Assembly (NCBI RefSeq): GCF_014397785.1
Contig: NZ_VZQQ01000024.1
Span: 1 to 64,000 of the forward strand
DNA length: 64,000 nt
Source: Paraburkholderia podalyriae
Lineage (GTDB): Bacteria; Pseudomonadota; Gammaproteobacteria; Burkholderiales; Burkholderiaceae
Direction: 5' to 3'
The notes under the pieces were generated by a model. It ran no database searches, was not told the origin of the DNA, and worked only from the letters and a program-made list of their open reading frames with translations. Of this stretch, positions 43,512-52,056 are shown piece after piece; positions within the stretch are counted from its first letter, which is position 1; every line of letters begins with the position of its first letter. The position numbers were made by a program, and so were the translations under genes.

Positions 43512-45116
43512 ATGAATAACGAAATGGGCTATAAACTGGAGCTTCTCTTGCGAGACGTCTCCAGATCCCAAGTTTCCCGCAGACAATTTTTGCAAACATC
43601 CGGGGCGCTCGGGCTAGGTGCGACTGCCCCTTCTTTGTGGGCACAAACTGCATACGCCACGCCGAAAAAAGGAGGGACCTTCCGCGCGGGGCTAAGCGAC
43701 GGCAGCACGACCGATTCGCTTGATCCGGCAACGACAGCCAGTCTGTACATGATCCAGTTGCGGTATGCATTTAGAACATACCTGACTGAGATCACTCCGT
43801 CCAACCAGGTAGGGCCGGACTCGGCTCAATCATGGGAGTCGTCGCCCGATGCCAAGGTATGGAAGTTCAAGCTCTTTCGCGGCCAGCAATTTCATAACGG
43901 CAAGACATTAACTGCGAGCGACGTCGTAGCCTCAATTAACTACCATCGACGGCCAGGTTCCACATCTGGCGCTAAGACCCTCCTGAAGGACATCGCGGAC
44001 ATTAGCGCTGATGGTGTTGGTGTTGTCGTTATCAAGCTGAGCGCCGGCATGGCAGACCTACCTTATCTCATGGCAGACTACCACTTCCCGATCATGCCCG
44101 GAGACGGTAATGGCGGGATTGACTGGGGATCGGGAATAGGCGCTGGACCGTACAAAATTATCCGCTTCCAGCCCGGTATAGGCGCAGAACTAACACGTCA
44201 TGACAGGTATCACAGACCTGACCAGGCGTACTTTGATGCGCTTCACCTGATGGTATTGAACGACGTCAACGCTAGGCAGACGGCGCTGCTCAACAACGAG
44301 GCCGATGCCATCGTAAGCCTTGACCTGAGAATCTTACCTCTTCTGAGTCGCAATCGGTCAGTCGCAATCGACGAGGTCGCGGGCGGTAGCTACAACGGGA
44401 TGCCGATGAATTGTCTGTCATCGCCGTTCAAGGATCCGAATGTCCGACTCGCGCTGAAATATGCGTTAAATCGCGAAGAAATCGTCGCGAAGATTATGAA
44501 CGGTCACGCGACGGTGGGAAACGATCAACCAGTGAGCCCGATCATGCCCTACGCCGCGAAAATTCCGCAACGTCACTACGATCCCGACAAGGCTAAGTTC
44601 TATCTTCGAAAAGCAGGACTCGATTCGCTTAAGGTTCAACTTTCGACAAGTGATGCTGCAGGCGCTAGCGCCGTAGACATGGCAGTTCTGTTCGCGCAGG
44701 GCGCATCGAAGGCAGGGATCGACATCGGAGTGGTCCGGGAATCTGCTGACGGTTATTGGTCAAATGTGTGGTTAAAAAAGCCGTTCGTCGTTGTCAACGC
44801 CGGGCAAAGACCAACACCGGACGTTGTGTTCTCGCAGTTCCTTGAGGATGGCGCTGCGTGGAATGATACGCACTGGCACAATGACAGGTTTCAGTCGCTT
44901 CTTCTGACGGCGAAGTCAATGCTCGATCAGAAAAGGCGTTCTGAGATATACGCAGAGATGCAAGCCATCTGTAGCGACGACGGAGGTTATTTGATTCCGT
45001 TCTTCGCAAACAAGGTTAGCGCACGCAGAAGCAACGTGAAGCATACCAAAACAATTTCCAGCGCATGGGAGCTTGACGGCGGGCGAGCATATCAACGATG
45101 GTGGTTCGGGGATTGA
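43512..45116 (+). CDS. Dipeptide-type ABC solute-binding protein (Tat signal)
   Basis: A 534-residue family-5 binding protein. The N-terminus carries a twin-arginine signal, SRRQFLQTSGALGLGATA. KGGTFRAGLSDGSTTDSLDP starts the mature domain, with HNGKTLTASDVVASINYHRR and NVRLALKYALNREEIVAKI as family landmarks, ending WELDGGRAYQRWWFGD. Export in folded form is implied. It stands last in the cluster, ~195 bases after the ATPase, where a separate promoter would fit. The ligand may be a peptide, opine or amide; the amidase in the same cluster favours an amide-containing compound. Confidence 0.9.
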   Translation: MNNEMGYKLELLLRDVSRSQVSRRQFLQTSGALGLGATAPSLWAQTAYATPKKGGTFRAGLSDGSTTDSLDPATTASLYMIQLRYAFRTYLTEITPSNQVGPDSAQSWESSPDAKVWKFKLFRGQQFHNGKTLTASDVVASINYHRRPGSTSGAKTLLKDIADISADGVGVVVIKLSAGMADLPYLMADYHFPIMPGDGNGGIDWGSGIGAGPYKIIRFQPGIGAELTRHDRYHRPDQAYFDALHLMVLNDVNARQTALLNNEADAIVSLDLRILPLLSRNRSVAIDEVAGGSYNGMPMNCLSSPFKDPNVRLALKYALNREEIVAKIMNGHATVGNDQPVSPIMPYAAKIPQRHYDPDKAKFYLRKAGLDSLKVQLSTSDAAGASAVDMAVLFAQGASKAGIDIGVVRESADGYWSNVWLKKPFVVVNAGQRPTPDVVFSQFLEDGAAWNDTHWHNDRFQSLLLTAKSMLDQKRRSEIYAEMQAICSDDGGYLIPFFANKVSARRSNVKHTKTISSAWELDGGRAYQRWWFGD

Positions 45117-45130
45117 TGATCTCTTCCACG

Positions 45131-45595
45131 TTAGCAGGATGGTTGTACGGGTGAGTTTGCGCGATGAAGGAGATAAGATCGCTTTATCACGGCCACTAGC
45201 CGACTGCGTCGTTGAAATGGCACTGATCGAACTCGCCGCGATGGATCGTCGTACTTCCATTTAATCGGCCTGGGATTCTTGTTGTGCTCGCGGATATAGC
45301 GCATCAGCTTGCGCTCCAGATCCTTTACCGTGGTGAAGATGCCTCGCGCAAACACGTCGCGCTGGATGCGCGAGAATCAGTTCTCCACCTGATTTAGCCA
45401 GGAGGTATAGGTCGGCGTGTAATGCAACCGCACGTTTCGGTGTTGCCGCAGGAAATCTTGCACGCGCGGGGTCTTGTGACTGCTGACGTTGTCGCAGATC
45501 ACATGGATCTCTTGTTTGGGCCGCTGGCTGGCTACAACGTCGGTGAGGAAGGCCACGAACTGCTCGCTGGTATGGCGCGGCGCCATCTCGTGCGG
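45131..45595 (-). mobile_element. IS630-family transposase remnant with nonsense codon
   Basis: The minus strand reads MAPRHTSEQFVAFLTDVVAS, EIHVICDNVSSHKTPRVQDF, YTPTYTSWLNQVEN, a TGA, then FSRIQRDVFARGIFTTVKDL and KWKYDDPSRRV in the same frame. These are the C-terminal half of an IS630/Tc1-type transposase; the stop replaces the usual Trp of the NxVExW motif. The N-terminal half, including the first catalytic Asp region, is absent beyond 45595. Inactive. Confidence 0.8.
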
Positions 45596-45599
45596 GCAC

Positions 45600-45977
45600 G
45601 GGGCACGGTTGTTACGACTGCAGGGCCGACCGTCGTGTCGACTGTGACCTCAGCCGCGTTTCCGTTGTCCGTCATGCCGACGTACCTGTCTTCACGCCTG
45701 CCGCTGCATCCGCCCGCACCACCAGTTTGGCTGGGCGCTGCAGCACCAGGTTCTGGAACTGCTGTGCCTGGGCGCCTCGCTGCGGCGTACCGCCGCGACT
45801 TTCGCGCTTGCTAGCTACCACCCTGAGCGGCGCTGGTGTCAGCTGGCAAAGTGGATAGATGGCATGAACGCCGCCCTCCGCTCGGGGAAAGAAAGGGCGT
45901 GCTGAAGTCGCAGGAGCCAAGTCTGTACCGATGCGACCTTCCTCGATATGCCAAAGTGACGCGGCTAGCTCCCGTTT
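45600..45977. other. Unassigned remnant DNA
   Basis: A plus-strand frame (about 45690-45905) reads ALQHQVLELLCLGASLRRTA, SYHPERRWCQLAKWIDGMNA, ALRSGKERAC. It looks like real but eroded coding DNA, probably of a mobile element; I cannot name the family. Confidence 0.3.
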
Positions 45978-46110
45978 TTGAAGCGAGGAACGACCAGGGC
46001 TACCACGACCTACGGGCTCGACATCTCGAAGCGCGTATTTCAGATGTGCTGGATCGAAGACGAAACCGGTGAATTTGATAGCCGGCGCTTTGACGGAGCC
46101 CGGCTGTTCA
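45978..46110 (+). mobile_element. IS110-family transposase N-terminal scrap
   Basis: The frame TTTYGLDISKRVFQMCWIED followed by ETGEFDSRRF matches the first catalytic block of IS110/IS1111 transposases (a 'G-(I/L)-D-x-(A/S)-K-x-x-F-Q' start carrying the first DEDD Asp). Similarity ends after about 40 residues. Confidence 0.6.
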
Positions 46111-46139
46111 ATGCCGCCGTTGCTTCGGGCGTCCATGTA

Positions 46140-46240
46140 TCGCGGATCCCGACCTGCATCTCGACATCCAGTTCAAACCGGTGGATTTCGTTGCCCAGCA
46201 GGCTGATATCGCTGTGAGCCGCGGCGCAGTAAGCTGGCCG
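46140..46240 (+). pseudogene. LysR effector-domain scrap
   Basis: One frame reads DPDLHLDIQFKPVDFVAQQA followed by DIAVSRGA, the 'hPD..L.....VDF....DIAVR.G' block of GcvA-type LysR proteins. Only ~30 residues remain; neither DNA-binding nor C-terminal parts are near. Confidence 0.45.
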
Positions 46241-46940
46241 AGACCGACGCGGACAAATTGACGATGAAAGGGTCTATTCGGTTTGCCTCCTGCCCTGCTC
46301 CGTCCTCCGGTAGGTACAGGCGCGTGCAGAAGCCGGGTGAAAGCCGCCATAGGCGGCTACGCGGCATCCCGGCGTCGGGCCTAGCCGTCAGATGATCGTT
46401 GCGTACGCGCGACAAAGCGGCGTGCTTTTAGTAGGCAGCAGCAAACGAGTACATCAATGAGTACATTGGCGAGGGCGAACCAGAAAATATCGTCATCAAA
46501 TCAGTCACCTGCGGGTGCAATCCGAGTCCTCTCCTGGAGTCCAAAATCGAATGAGGAAGTACAGAGAAGGCTGAGCACCTCATGACCCATTGATTCGATA
46601 GCTTTCTCCCAATTACCACTCGATCCGGAATCTCGCATCGCAGAGCAGCCAGTGCTTCCGCAGCACATCAAACTTCGAGTGCCGGAAGCGGACTCGTAGC
46701 CTTGCTCCTTCGCACGCTCAGGCGCTGCCGCCCTCCCCGTTTTTGCTATTCCGCGAGGCAACAGCGACGACCCACGCCTCGTTTTCCCCGAAAACCCGAC
46801 GGCACCCCACGCACGTCCAGTGAGCTTGTGTCATACGCGGCAGACATCGCCGTACCCTATGTTCCAGTCTCGATGCAATGGTTGCGAATACATCTTTTTC
46901 GCACGGCTAGCGCGCAGAAGCATGTTGAGCGTAACGACAA
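46241..46940. other. Unassigned degenerate region
   Basis: About 700 bases without a recognisable gene on either strand; short overlapping frames only. It is part of the remnant zone between the ABC cluster and the sugar-acid locus. Confidence 0.35.
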
Positions 46941-47113
46941 TTTTCAAATGGACGCGATCACTGCCGTGGATCACTCGATCGCAGAGGGCGCCGCGACCAT
47001 CATGGTCACGGCTACCGCCCCTGTAAAAAAAATGCCGGCGATGACGGGCGCCGTGCTTACGGCGCTCAGAAGATTGGACGCACAGAATCGTGTCGGCGAG
47101 TCGCCACGCTGCG

Positions 47114-47553
47114 TCAACCGGCGTGCGCTGCCGTCGGAACCGACTGAACCAGGCTCCGCCGCGCCGCATTCATAACCAGTGCGCTAATCGTCGCGAGCGG
47201 CTCGGGCTCCTGCTCCCAGTGAGGCCAGTACAGATCGATCATCAGGTCACGCTCGGGGGCGAGCGCCACCAGCCTGCCCTCACGGATCATCGGCTCCACC
47301 TGCATGGCCGGGACCTGCCCGTAACCGAGCTCGTCCAGGATCGCATTGAGCAACGCAGTCGGCGAAGGAAAATAGTGTCGGGGGTACCGGCCGACCGCCA
47401 CCCCGAGACGCAGCCCGAAAAACACATCGTGCAGGGCGTCCTTGCGGTCAAACAGGATGGCGGTGGCCTCGAGCACGTCCGGCAAGGTCAGACCACCGGC
47501 GAAATGTTCGCGCGCGAAGCCGGGTGTGGCGACACATTGATAGCGCATCCATG
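47114..47553 (-). pseudogene. C-terminal half of a second ArgP-like LysR gene
   Basis: From MRYQCVATPGFAREHFAGG to the end it is nearly identical to the intact regulator at 11595-12524 (same DRKDALHDVFFGL, YFPSPTALLNAILDELGYG and DLYWPHWEQEPEPL segments). The homology also continues past the stop to about 46941. The N-terminal ~165 residues with the DNA-binding domain are missing. At 47553 the sequence switches to an unrelated hydrophobic frame (VCVVLIGAQTAALLLGS). It is a chimeric breakpoint remnant and cannot bind DNA. Confidence 0.8.
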
Positions 47554-47707
47554 CCGGCAGGCGCCGCATGAGGGAGGTGCTGCCCAGCAGCAGTGCGGCG
47601 GTCTGTGCGCCGATCAGAACCACGCAGACGGCGAGGCGCGGAACGGGAAACAGTACGCGCAGCAGTGGCGCGCGGGATGGACGGAACGGAAGATCATTGG
47701 AGTTGGG

Positions 47708-48041
47708 TCAGAATTTTGGTAAGCCCGGCGGGTTGCTTTCGGAACGGTTCAGCGCCTCGGCCTGAACCCCCCAGCGCGCGAGCGAGCGCGCGTAAGTACC
47801 GTTGGCGAACACACCGTTGGTCGCGTGTCACTCCGTCGACGAGTCCACTACCCTTGCGCCTTGCAATCGCAACATCCGCTCTCGCGGGCCAGCCCGCGTT
47901 CACGGTTCCCACCTGGCGAATCGCGCCGGTTCGCGGGGCGTCGTAGGCAAGCGGCGCATGGACGACAAGCGACCTGCCAAGAGGAGGTCGCCATCCGCAC
48001 AATGCGGATAAACAGTCCACCGTCTGGATACGGAGCTGCAC
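47708..48041 (-). pseudogene. Remnant of a family-3 amino-acid solute-binding protein
   Basis: Two frames together give PLAYDAPRTGAIRQVGTVNA, DVAIARRKGSGLVDGVTR and then, after a frame change near 47815, NGVFANGTYARSLARWGVQA and EALNRSESNPP before a stop. This is the C-terminal signature of SBP_bac_3 proteins ('..AL..L..DGTY..IL.KWG(V/L)..'). The N-terminal two thirds are missing. It suggests that a polar amino-acid ABC system once stood here, beside the ArgP-like copy. Confidence 0.5.
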
Positions 48042-48119
48042 TGTAACAGTAGCGCGTCAACCCCCGCTGGCACCTACATCCTGGACCGGAACCCGCGACG
48101 GACAAGAATTAACCTCGAA

Positions 48120-48136
48120 GTTCCAACGTGTGGAAA
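48120..48136. promoter_or_regulatory. IclR-type operator, site 1 (porin/MFS unit)
   Basis: GTTCCA-ACGTG-TGGAAA, a 6-5-6 inverted repeat with one mismatch, 171 bases before the porin start. It is one of four such sites, all within the sugar-acid locus. Confidence 0.6.
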
Positions 48137-48307
48137 TCGCTGTCTGGGCAGGTCCGACGCTGCATACCCTTCCCACGCGCTTGTCCCTAGCATGCTCCCC
48201 TGCGCATGTCGCTCTGCGGCCCGCACAAAGCGGCGCTGAGCAAATGGCAACGATGAATCACCAGCCGACGATCGGCTCGGACTACAAATGAACAGTTGGA
48301 GACTGCC

Positions 48308-49471
48308 GTGAGCAATCAACGCAACACCGTTTTTCTTTCCCTCGCTTTGGCACTGCCGATCTGCGCTCAGGCTCAGAGTAGCGTGACACTCTACGGCGTA
48401 CTGGACGCCGGCCTCATCTTCGCAAACAACGTCGGCGGCTCCCATCTGTATGCGACGCAAGCCGGATGGTACCAGGGCAATCGTTGGGGTATGACAGGAA
48501 CCGAGGACCTGGGCGGTGGCTTCCAGGCCATTTTCCGGCTGGAAAGCGGTTTCTCGCCGTTGACGGGCGCGATGGGACAAGGTAACTCCATGTTCGGGCG
48601 GCAAGCTTTTGTTGGAGTGACGAGCCCCTATGGAGCGGCAACCCTCGGGCGGCAATACGATTCCATCGTCGACTATGTTGAACCCGCGCGTGCGAGCACG
48701 GCGCTGCTCATCAATCATCCGGCAGAGCTCGACAATCTCGGCAACGACTACCGCCTGAATAACGTCGTCAAGTTTGCCAGCGTGGATTACGGCGGTTTGA
48801 AGTTCGGCGGGCTGTTCAGCGCCGGAGGCGTAGCGGGAAGTTTCGAGCGCAATCGCGCGTGGTCGCTCGGTACGTCGTATAAGCGTGGCCCGTTATTCTT
48901 CGGCCTCGCCTATCTCAACGCGCGCGATCCGAACTTCTCGTACTACGGCAACAACCCGTCGTCGAGCACGACCGCATCCAACATGTCGTCATACCGGGTC
49001 TTTTCCGGCTATGCGTCCGCGCGCTCCCTGGAAACCTTCGCCGCCACCACGGGATACACGGCCGGCGCGTGGAGTCTCGCCGCCACATATACGAACGTGC
49101 GCTTCAAAGGCCTTGGCGCGATAGCCGCGCTCGACTCGAACGGCTATCGCGGGACCGCGTCATTCAATACAGCGGAAGTCGCGATGGGCTACTCGTTCAC
49201 GCCTTCGCTGAAACTGGGCGCTTCGTATCAGTACATCCACGGCGCTCCAGTGAACGGCGGCGATGCAGGCCGTGTGACTTATCACGAAGCCGATGTCTCG
49301 CTCGACTACTTCCTCTCGAAGCGAACCGACGTGTACGCGATGGTGATGGGGCAGCAGGCATCAGGGCGAGATTCCACGGGCCGCAACGCGGTCGCGCAAC
49401 TGTGGGCGCTTTCCGCGTCGTCCTCGAACCGCCAGGTTGGCGCCGTTGTCGGGCTGCGTCACAAGTTCTGA
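48308..49471 (+). CDS. Gram-negative porin 3 (OmpC-like)
   Basis: A 387-residue outer-membrane barrel. Signal VSNQRNTVFLSLALALPICAQA, then QSSVTLYGVLDAGLIFANNV, GNSMFGRQAFVGVTSPYGAA and terminal LRHKF. The GTG at 48308 has GGAG 8 bases ahead; the in-frame TTG at 48296 is less likely. It is the first gene of the sugar-acid locus, followed by a sugar-acid MFS carrier, and is preceded by an IclR-type operator. It likely provides outer-membrane entry for the same substrate. Confidence 0.92.
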   Translation: MSNQRNTVFLSLALALPICAQAQSSVTLYGVLDAGLIFANNVGGSHLYATQAGWYQGNRWGMTGTEDLGGGFQAIFRLESGFSPLTGAMGQGNSMFGRQAFVGVTSPYGAATLGRQYDSIVDYVEPARASTALLINHPAELDNLGNDYRLNNVVKFASVDYGGLKFGGLFSAGGVAGSFERNRAWSLGTSYKRGPLFFGLAYLNARDPNFSYYGNNPSSSTTASNMSSYRVFSGYASARSLETFAATTGYTAGAWSLAATYTNVRFKGLGAIAALDSNGYRGTASFNTAEVAMGYSFTPSLKLGASYQYIHGAPVNGGDAGRVTYHEADVSLDYFLSKRTDVYAMVMGQQASGRDSTGRNAVAQLWALSASSSNRQVGAVVGLRHKF

Positions 49472-49663
49472 TCGAAATTATCCGCTGCGCCCAACGGCGC
49501 GAGCCGATGCAACTCGTTGCGGGCCAGTTCCACTGCCTGGGAATGAGGCCCTTGGATCCGTCGGGCGGCAGGCCCCGCGGTTCAGGTCAACCAGTACGAT
49601 GAACATCAAAGCCGTCGCGAAGCGTGGCGCCGGACACGACAAAAAGTTTGGAGACAAGAAGCG

Positions 49664-50950
49664 ATGAAATTCCGCGGACAATACCGTACGATCATTCTGG
49701 CGATGCTCCTGCTCGCCACGGTCATCAACTACATCGACCGTTCTGCGTTGTCGATTGCCATGCCGTTCGTCACGCGTGATTTTCATCTCACGGCAGGCGA
49801 GAAAGGCATCATCTTCGGCGCCTTCTCGATCGGCTATGCGGTCTTCAACTTCCTCGGGGGTTACTTGGCCGACCGATTCGGCGGACGCCGCGTGCTGACC
49901 GTCTCCATGGCAGGCTGGTCCATTGCGTGTGGACTGACGGCCGCCGTCTCCGGCTTCTGGTCAATGCTTCTGGTCCGCATTGCGTTCGGTATGGGCGAAG
50001 GGCCGAATGCATCGACGGCCAACAAGGTCGTGAACACGTGGTTTCCGCTCGGCGAACGCGCGACCGCCGCCGGCATCAGCCAGGCCGGTGGTCCAATCGG
50101 TGGCGCACTCGCGGGCCCAGTGGTCGGCTTCCTCGCGCTTTCGTTCGGCTGGCGCGCAGCGTTTCTCGTGATGGCCCTGCTCGGCATCACGTGGGCGATC
50201 ATGTGGCGCTTCCTCGCCACCGAAACGCCGGCACAACATCCGCGCGTGAACAAGGCGGAGCTTTCACACATAGAGTCCGGTCAGGAAGCGGTAAAAGCGC
50301 CGACAGGCCAGAAGGTCTCCATTCGCGAGGTCATCACCACTCGCGCCGTGCTGACTACCGGCATCTCGCTCTTCTGCTACAACTACATCCTGTTCTTCTT
50401 CATTACGTGGTTCCCGAGTTACCTCGTCGATGCGAAGAACATCAGCCTGAAGGACATGAGTCTTGTGAGCTCGTTGCCGTGGATTACCGGCGCGATCGGC
50501 TTTCTCTCAGGCGGCTTTCTCGTCGATGCGATTTATCGGCGCACCGGCAAGCGCATGTTCTCCCGCAAGGTCGTGCTGGTGACGTCGCTTCTGATTGCGG
50601 CTGCGTGCATTGCACTGACCGGTGTGGTCGATTCGGTCTGGACGGCAGTTGGTGTGATGACGGTAGCAATCGGCTTGCTGATGCTTGCGGCGCCTGCATA
50701 TTGGGCGATCATTCAGGACAGCGTGCCGCGCCATCAGGTAGGCACGGCGAGCGGATTCATGCACGGGCTCGCGAACTGTTCGGGCATCGTCGGACCTGCA
50801 ATCACCGGCATGCTCATTCAGACCACCGGCAACTATGCGAGCGCGTTCGTGCTCGCGGGTGCGGTCGGGCTGGTCGGCTCGCTGATTCTCGCCTGGTTCG
50901 TCGACGGCACTGATCGCGTGCTGGAGCCCAAGCCGGCCTCGGTCTGCTAA
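49664..50950 (+). CDS. MFS sugar-acid transporter (ACS family)
   Basis: A 428-residue, 12-helix carrier of the anion:cation symporter family. The N-terminal signature VINYIDRSALSIAMPFVTRD, motif A GGYLADRFGGRRVL, RIAFGMGEGPNASTANKVVN, the large central loop after helix 6 and HQVGTASGFMHGLANCSGIV match glucarate/galactarate/hexuronate/galactonate transporters (GudP, GarP, DgoT, ExuT). GGAG lies 12 bases before the ATG. It follows the porin and precedes a strong terminator. The downstream catabolic genes agree with a hexuronate, aldarate or aldonate substrate. Confidence 0.9.
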   Translation: MKFRGQYRTIILAMLLLATVINYIDRSALSIAMPFVTRDFHLTAGEKGIIFGAFSIGYAVFNFLGGYLADRFGGRRVLTVSMAGWSIACGLTAAVSGFWSMLLVRIAFGMGEGPNASTANKVVNTWFPLGERATAAGISQAGGPIGGALAGPVVGFLALSFGWRAAFLVMALLGITWAIMWRFLATETPAQHPRVNKAELSHIESGQEAVKAPTGQKVSIREVITTRAVLTTGISLFCYNYILFFFITWFPSYLVDAKNISLKDMSLVSSLPWITGAIGFLSGGFLVDAIYRRTGKRMFSRKVVLVTSLLIAAACIALTGVVDSVWTAVGVMTVAIGLLMLAAPAYWAIIQDSVPRHQVGTASGFMHGLANCSGIVGPAITGMLIQTTGNYASAFVLAGAVGLVGSLILAWFVDGTDRVLEPKPASVC

Positions 50951-50973
50951 CGCCGCACACGCCGCTTGTCTGA

Positions 50974-51007
50974 TGCGCATGTCCTGTCAGGACATGCGTT
51001 TTTTTTA
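50974..51007 (+). terminator. Rho-independent terminator after MFS gene
   Basis: CGCATGTCC-TGTCA-GGACATGCG forms a near-perfect hairpin (11-bp arms including closing pairs), followed at once by eight T residues. It ends the porin/MFS transcript before the hydrolase gene. Confidence 0.85.
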
Positions 51008-51017
51008 AACAAACTTT

Positions 51018-51983
51018 ATGAACGAAGCCGAAGCCGGAATCAGCGAAGGTATGCATGCGTTCATTCGATCCGCCGCCACCTTCCAGAGTGCGACCGCCGA
51101 CTTGCCGGACCGCCGAGCCGCGTTCGCGCGTCAATGCGCGCATTTCACGCCGCCGGCACCGCACGGGTTGGTCGTTAGCGACCAGATAATCGGCGGCGTG
51201 ATGACGCGTTGCTTTCGGCCGGCCCGCAATGCACCGCGCGGCGGCTGGCCGGTACTGGTCCTGTTCCACGGCGGCGGCTGGACCGTGGGGAGCCACGCGA
51301 CGCACGACTGGTTCGCACACGCGTTGTTGGAACGCGCCGATCTGGCGATCGTGGCGGTCGATTACCGGCTTGCGCCCGAAGCGCGCTTCCCCGCCCCACT
51401 CGACGATGGTCTTGCTGTGTGGGATGCGCTGGGCAGCGCGGCCACCTCGCTTCAGCTCGACCCAGGGCGGCGCGCGGTGGCCGGCGACAGTGCGGGCGGC
51501 ACGCTGGCCGCCGCGGTGTGCATAGCCTTGCGCGATCGTGTCGACGCCGAGGCGCAGACGCAACCTCAGGCACAAGTGCTGATGTATCCGGTGGTGAGCG
51601 CGAGCCAGACCTTCGCCTCGATGAAACAATTCGCGCAAGCGCCCATGCTTTCCGCCCGCGGCCTTGCCGATTCGATTGCACTGTATGTACCGAACGAATC
51701 CGACCGACGGCTTTCTCTCGCCATGCCGCTCGAATCCCATGATTTGTCGCGCCTGCCGCCCGCCCTGATGATGGTGGCGATGCAGGACGTGTTGCGCGAT
51801 CAGTGCATCGAGTATGCAGCCTGCCTGCGCGAATCGGGCGTGGAGGTCGAGGTGTGGCGCGGCGACGGTCTCGTCCATGCAGGACTGCGCGCGACGTTAC
51901 TAGCCGAAGTGGCGATAGCCTACGACCACATGGCCACCTTTCTGATCGGACGTGGCGTCGCGCAGTATCGTCAGCCTGAGTAA
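51018..51983 (+). CDS. Alpha/beta hydrolase, hormone-sensitive-lipase type
   Basis: A 321-residue esterase-like protein: oxyanion-hole motif LFHGGGWTVGSHATHDWF, VDYRLAPEARFPAPLDD, nucleophile Ser in AVAGDSAGGTLAAAV, acid in MQDVLRDQ and catalytic His in GLVHAGLRA. These are the marks of the HSL/bacterial carboxylesterase family (cytosolic, no signal peptide). It begins right after the MFS terminator and is closed by its own terminator. In this setting it may open a sugar lactone or remove an ester from the substrate, but simple esters are equally possible. Confidence 0.85.
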   Translation: MNEAEAGISEGMHAFIRSAATFQSATADLPDRRAAFARQCAHFTPPAPHGLVVSDQIIGGVMTRCFRPARNAPRGGWPVLVLFHGGGWTVGSHATHDWFAHALLERADLAIVAVDYRLAPEARFPAPLDDGLAVWDALGSAATSLQLDPGRRAVAGDSAGGTLAAAVCIALRDRVDAEAQTQPQAQVLMYPVVSASQTFASMKQFAQAPMLSARGLADSIALYVPNESDRRLSLAMPLESHDLSRLPPALMMVAMQDVLRDQCIEYAACLRESGVEVEVWRGDGLVHAGLRATLLAEVAIAYDHMATFLIGRGVAQYRQPE

Positions 51984-52014
51984 AAACGGCGAGCCGCGCG
52001 GCCCGCCGTTTTTT
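51984..52014. terminator. Bidirectional terminator between hydrolase and dehydratase genes
   Basis: AAAACGGCG...CGCCGTTTT, a 9-bp inverted repeat with an A-run on one side and a TTTTTT run on the other. It lies between two convergent genes and can serve both. Confidence 0.8.
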
Positions 52015-52056
52015 CATCTGCTGATCGGCTGGCCGCGCAAAGATCAGGTGCCCCGT

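Noticed and set aside
50814..51878. 354-codon minus-strand open frame across the MFS terminator and hydrolase gene
   Set aside because: It would span a strong terminator and is antisense to a hydrolase with a complete catalytic triad; no domain of its own.
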